From Prevotella denticola (GTDB lineage: Bacteria > Bacteroidota > Bacteroidia > Bacteroidales > Bacteroidaceae): a stretch of DNA of 64,000 nucleotides. The position numbers and the translations under genes were made by a program. Shown in pieces: positions 63,307 to 64,000 of the stretch. Each line of letters starts with the position of its first letter. Position 1 is the stretch's first letter. The stretch lies in assembly GCF_900454835.1 (NCBI RefSeq), contig NZ_UGTM01000001.1, positions 1,884,358-1,948,357 on the forward strand, written 5' to 3'. Below the pieces are notes generated by a model that searched no databases, was not told the origin of the DNA, and saw nothing but the letters and a program-made list of their open reading frames with translations.

Positions 63307-63954
63307 ATGGCAACACATCCTTTATGGTCTGACGACTACTGGCTGCTGCTCTTACAGCTTTACCTCAAAAAGCCGGAGGGCATGAAACCCATGTATTCAC
63401 GTGCGTTGGTTGGGTTCAGTCTGGAGCTGCATATTCCGCCCAGGACACTCTATGTGCAGCTGTTCCGGCTGCGGCAGCGTGCTACCCCCGTCCTCAACCT
63501 CATCTGGGAGACGTACGGAGAGAACACCCGCAGGCTGAACCGGGACGTGAAGAAGCTGCGGTCGATGAAAGGATTCGGGCAGCCGCGGGAGTTCTACGAC
63601 GGCGTCAAGGTGCGGGAGACATTTGAGCATGACTTCCTGCCCTTGGACGGCAGTCCGGAGCTGAAGCCTTTTATGCTCGTCATGATCCTCGACCTCTATT
63701 TCCGGCTCACGCCGATCACGATGGTTGCGGAGACACCGGAGGTGGCAGATCTGGCCCGGCTCATGAAGATAAAGCCGCAGACGGTGGTCGGGGTGATGGA
63801 TGCCTTCCAGACCTGCGACCCCTATCTGCACCGCAACGAGCTGACGGCATCGCCCCTGCTGCAGCCCTGTCAGGAGGTATGGGACCGCTACGGCAATGAC
63901 AACCCTGAGAAACTTTCGGCACTGGCAGCACAATTAAGGGAGTATTTCACTTGA
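63307..63954 (+). CDS. Conserved helical protein of unknown function
   Basis: Not recognised. 215 residues, no signal peptide, no membrane segment, mostly alpha-helical. SDDYWLLLLQLYLKKPEG at the start, LVGFSLELHIPPRTLYVQLF (helix-turn-helix-like spacing), RSMKGFGQPREFYDGVKV in the middle, and LARLMKIKPQTVVGVMDAF (a second helix-turn-helix-like stretch) near residue 160. A DNA- or RNA-binding role is possible but unproven. It has a full promoter of its own. Confidence 0.75.
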   Translation: MATHPLWSDDYWLLLLQLYLKKPEGMKPMYSRALVGFSLELHIPPRTLYVQLFRLRQRATPVLNLIWETYGENTRRLNRDVKKLRSMKGFGQPREFYDGVKVRETFEHDFLPLDGSPELKPFMLVMILDLYFRLTPITMVAETPEVADLARLMKIKPQTVVGVMDAFQTCDPYLHRNELTASPLLQPCQEVWDRYGNDNPEKLSALAAQLREYFT

Positions 63955-63979
63955 TTGTACTTGTTTTTTAGTACTTTTG
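63951..63979 (+). promoter_or_regulatory. Promoter of the next gene beyond the window (TTG, 18 bp, TACTTTTG)
   Basis: -7 TACTTTTG at 63972-63979 with a TTG 18 bases before, overlapping the stop codon of the previous gene. The gene it serves starts outside the window. Confidence 0.5.
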
Positions 63980-64000
63980 CAACGTAATTCAGGTGAAACA

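Overview
The window looks like chromosomal DNA of a Bacteroidota bacterium of the Prevotella type. The evidence is promoter boxes of the form TAnnTTTG, the gene order PorG-like barrel / uppS / bamA / ompH / murI, an oxygen-sensitive 2-oxoacid:ferredoxin oxidoreductase, a TonB-dependent receptor, a DUF6089 protein, and many lipoproteins. GC is roughly half by eye. I see no rRNA, tRNA, CRISPR array, insertion sequence or phage gene.

Layout. 1-5.4 kb: a GH2 beta-galactosidase-type enzyme cut by the window edge, a nucleoside kinase and a Na/phosphate cotransporter. 6-17.2 kb: an envelope run on the plus strand with an Asp-box lipoprotein, PorG-like barrel, uppS, bamA, three OmpH/Skp paralogues, murI, a beta-helix lipoprotein, cdd and DUF4250. 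17.4-23.3 kb: a small lipoprotein, nrdA-nrdB (class Ia), a dense cluster of DnaA-box-like sites, and a DUF3108 protein. 23.8-35.7 kb: a YejM-like membrane hydrolase, a GH16 enzyme beside korA-korB, RNase R, and an epimerase plus PAP2 protein. 36-39.8 kb: an AAA ATPase and a TonB-dependent receptor separated by a perfect 58-bp palindrome. 41-47.3 kb: a minus-strand operon miaB / MsbA-like ABC exporter / LTA-synthase-like hydrolase / LpxL-like acyltransferase, probably for lipid A or envelope lipids. 48-60.2 kb: a loose glycan-envelope region (NodB deacetylase, DPM-like GT2, GtrA, two GT4, one GT2, a third LTA-synthase-like enzyme) interrupted by a C1 peptidase lipoprotein and an AT-rich lipoprotein/barrel pair. 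60.4-64 kb: U32 / SufE / TrmH operon and a conserved unknown gene.

Most coding content is ordinary housekeeping and envelope biogenesis. The unusual content lies between genes. (1) Three unrelated families of tandem repeats with the same ~22-bp period occur at seven intergenic loci. (2) A cluster of about ten DnaA-box-like sites follows nrdB and may be an origin or a DnaA-controlled region. (3) A degenerate ~330-bp element occurs twice in opposite orientation. (4) A probable small RNA gene sits between the PAP2 and ATPase genes. (5) A 58-bp perfect palindrome overlaps the ATPase promoter. (6) A LacI-type operator lies on the epimerase promoter. (7) A korA leader is duplicated on both sides of the GH16 gene. 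(8) Ten-bp repeat spacers precede cdd, nrdB, korB and sufE.
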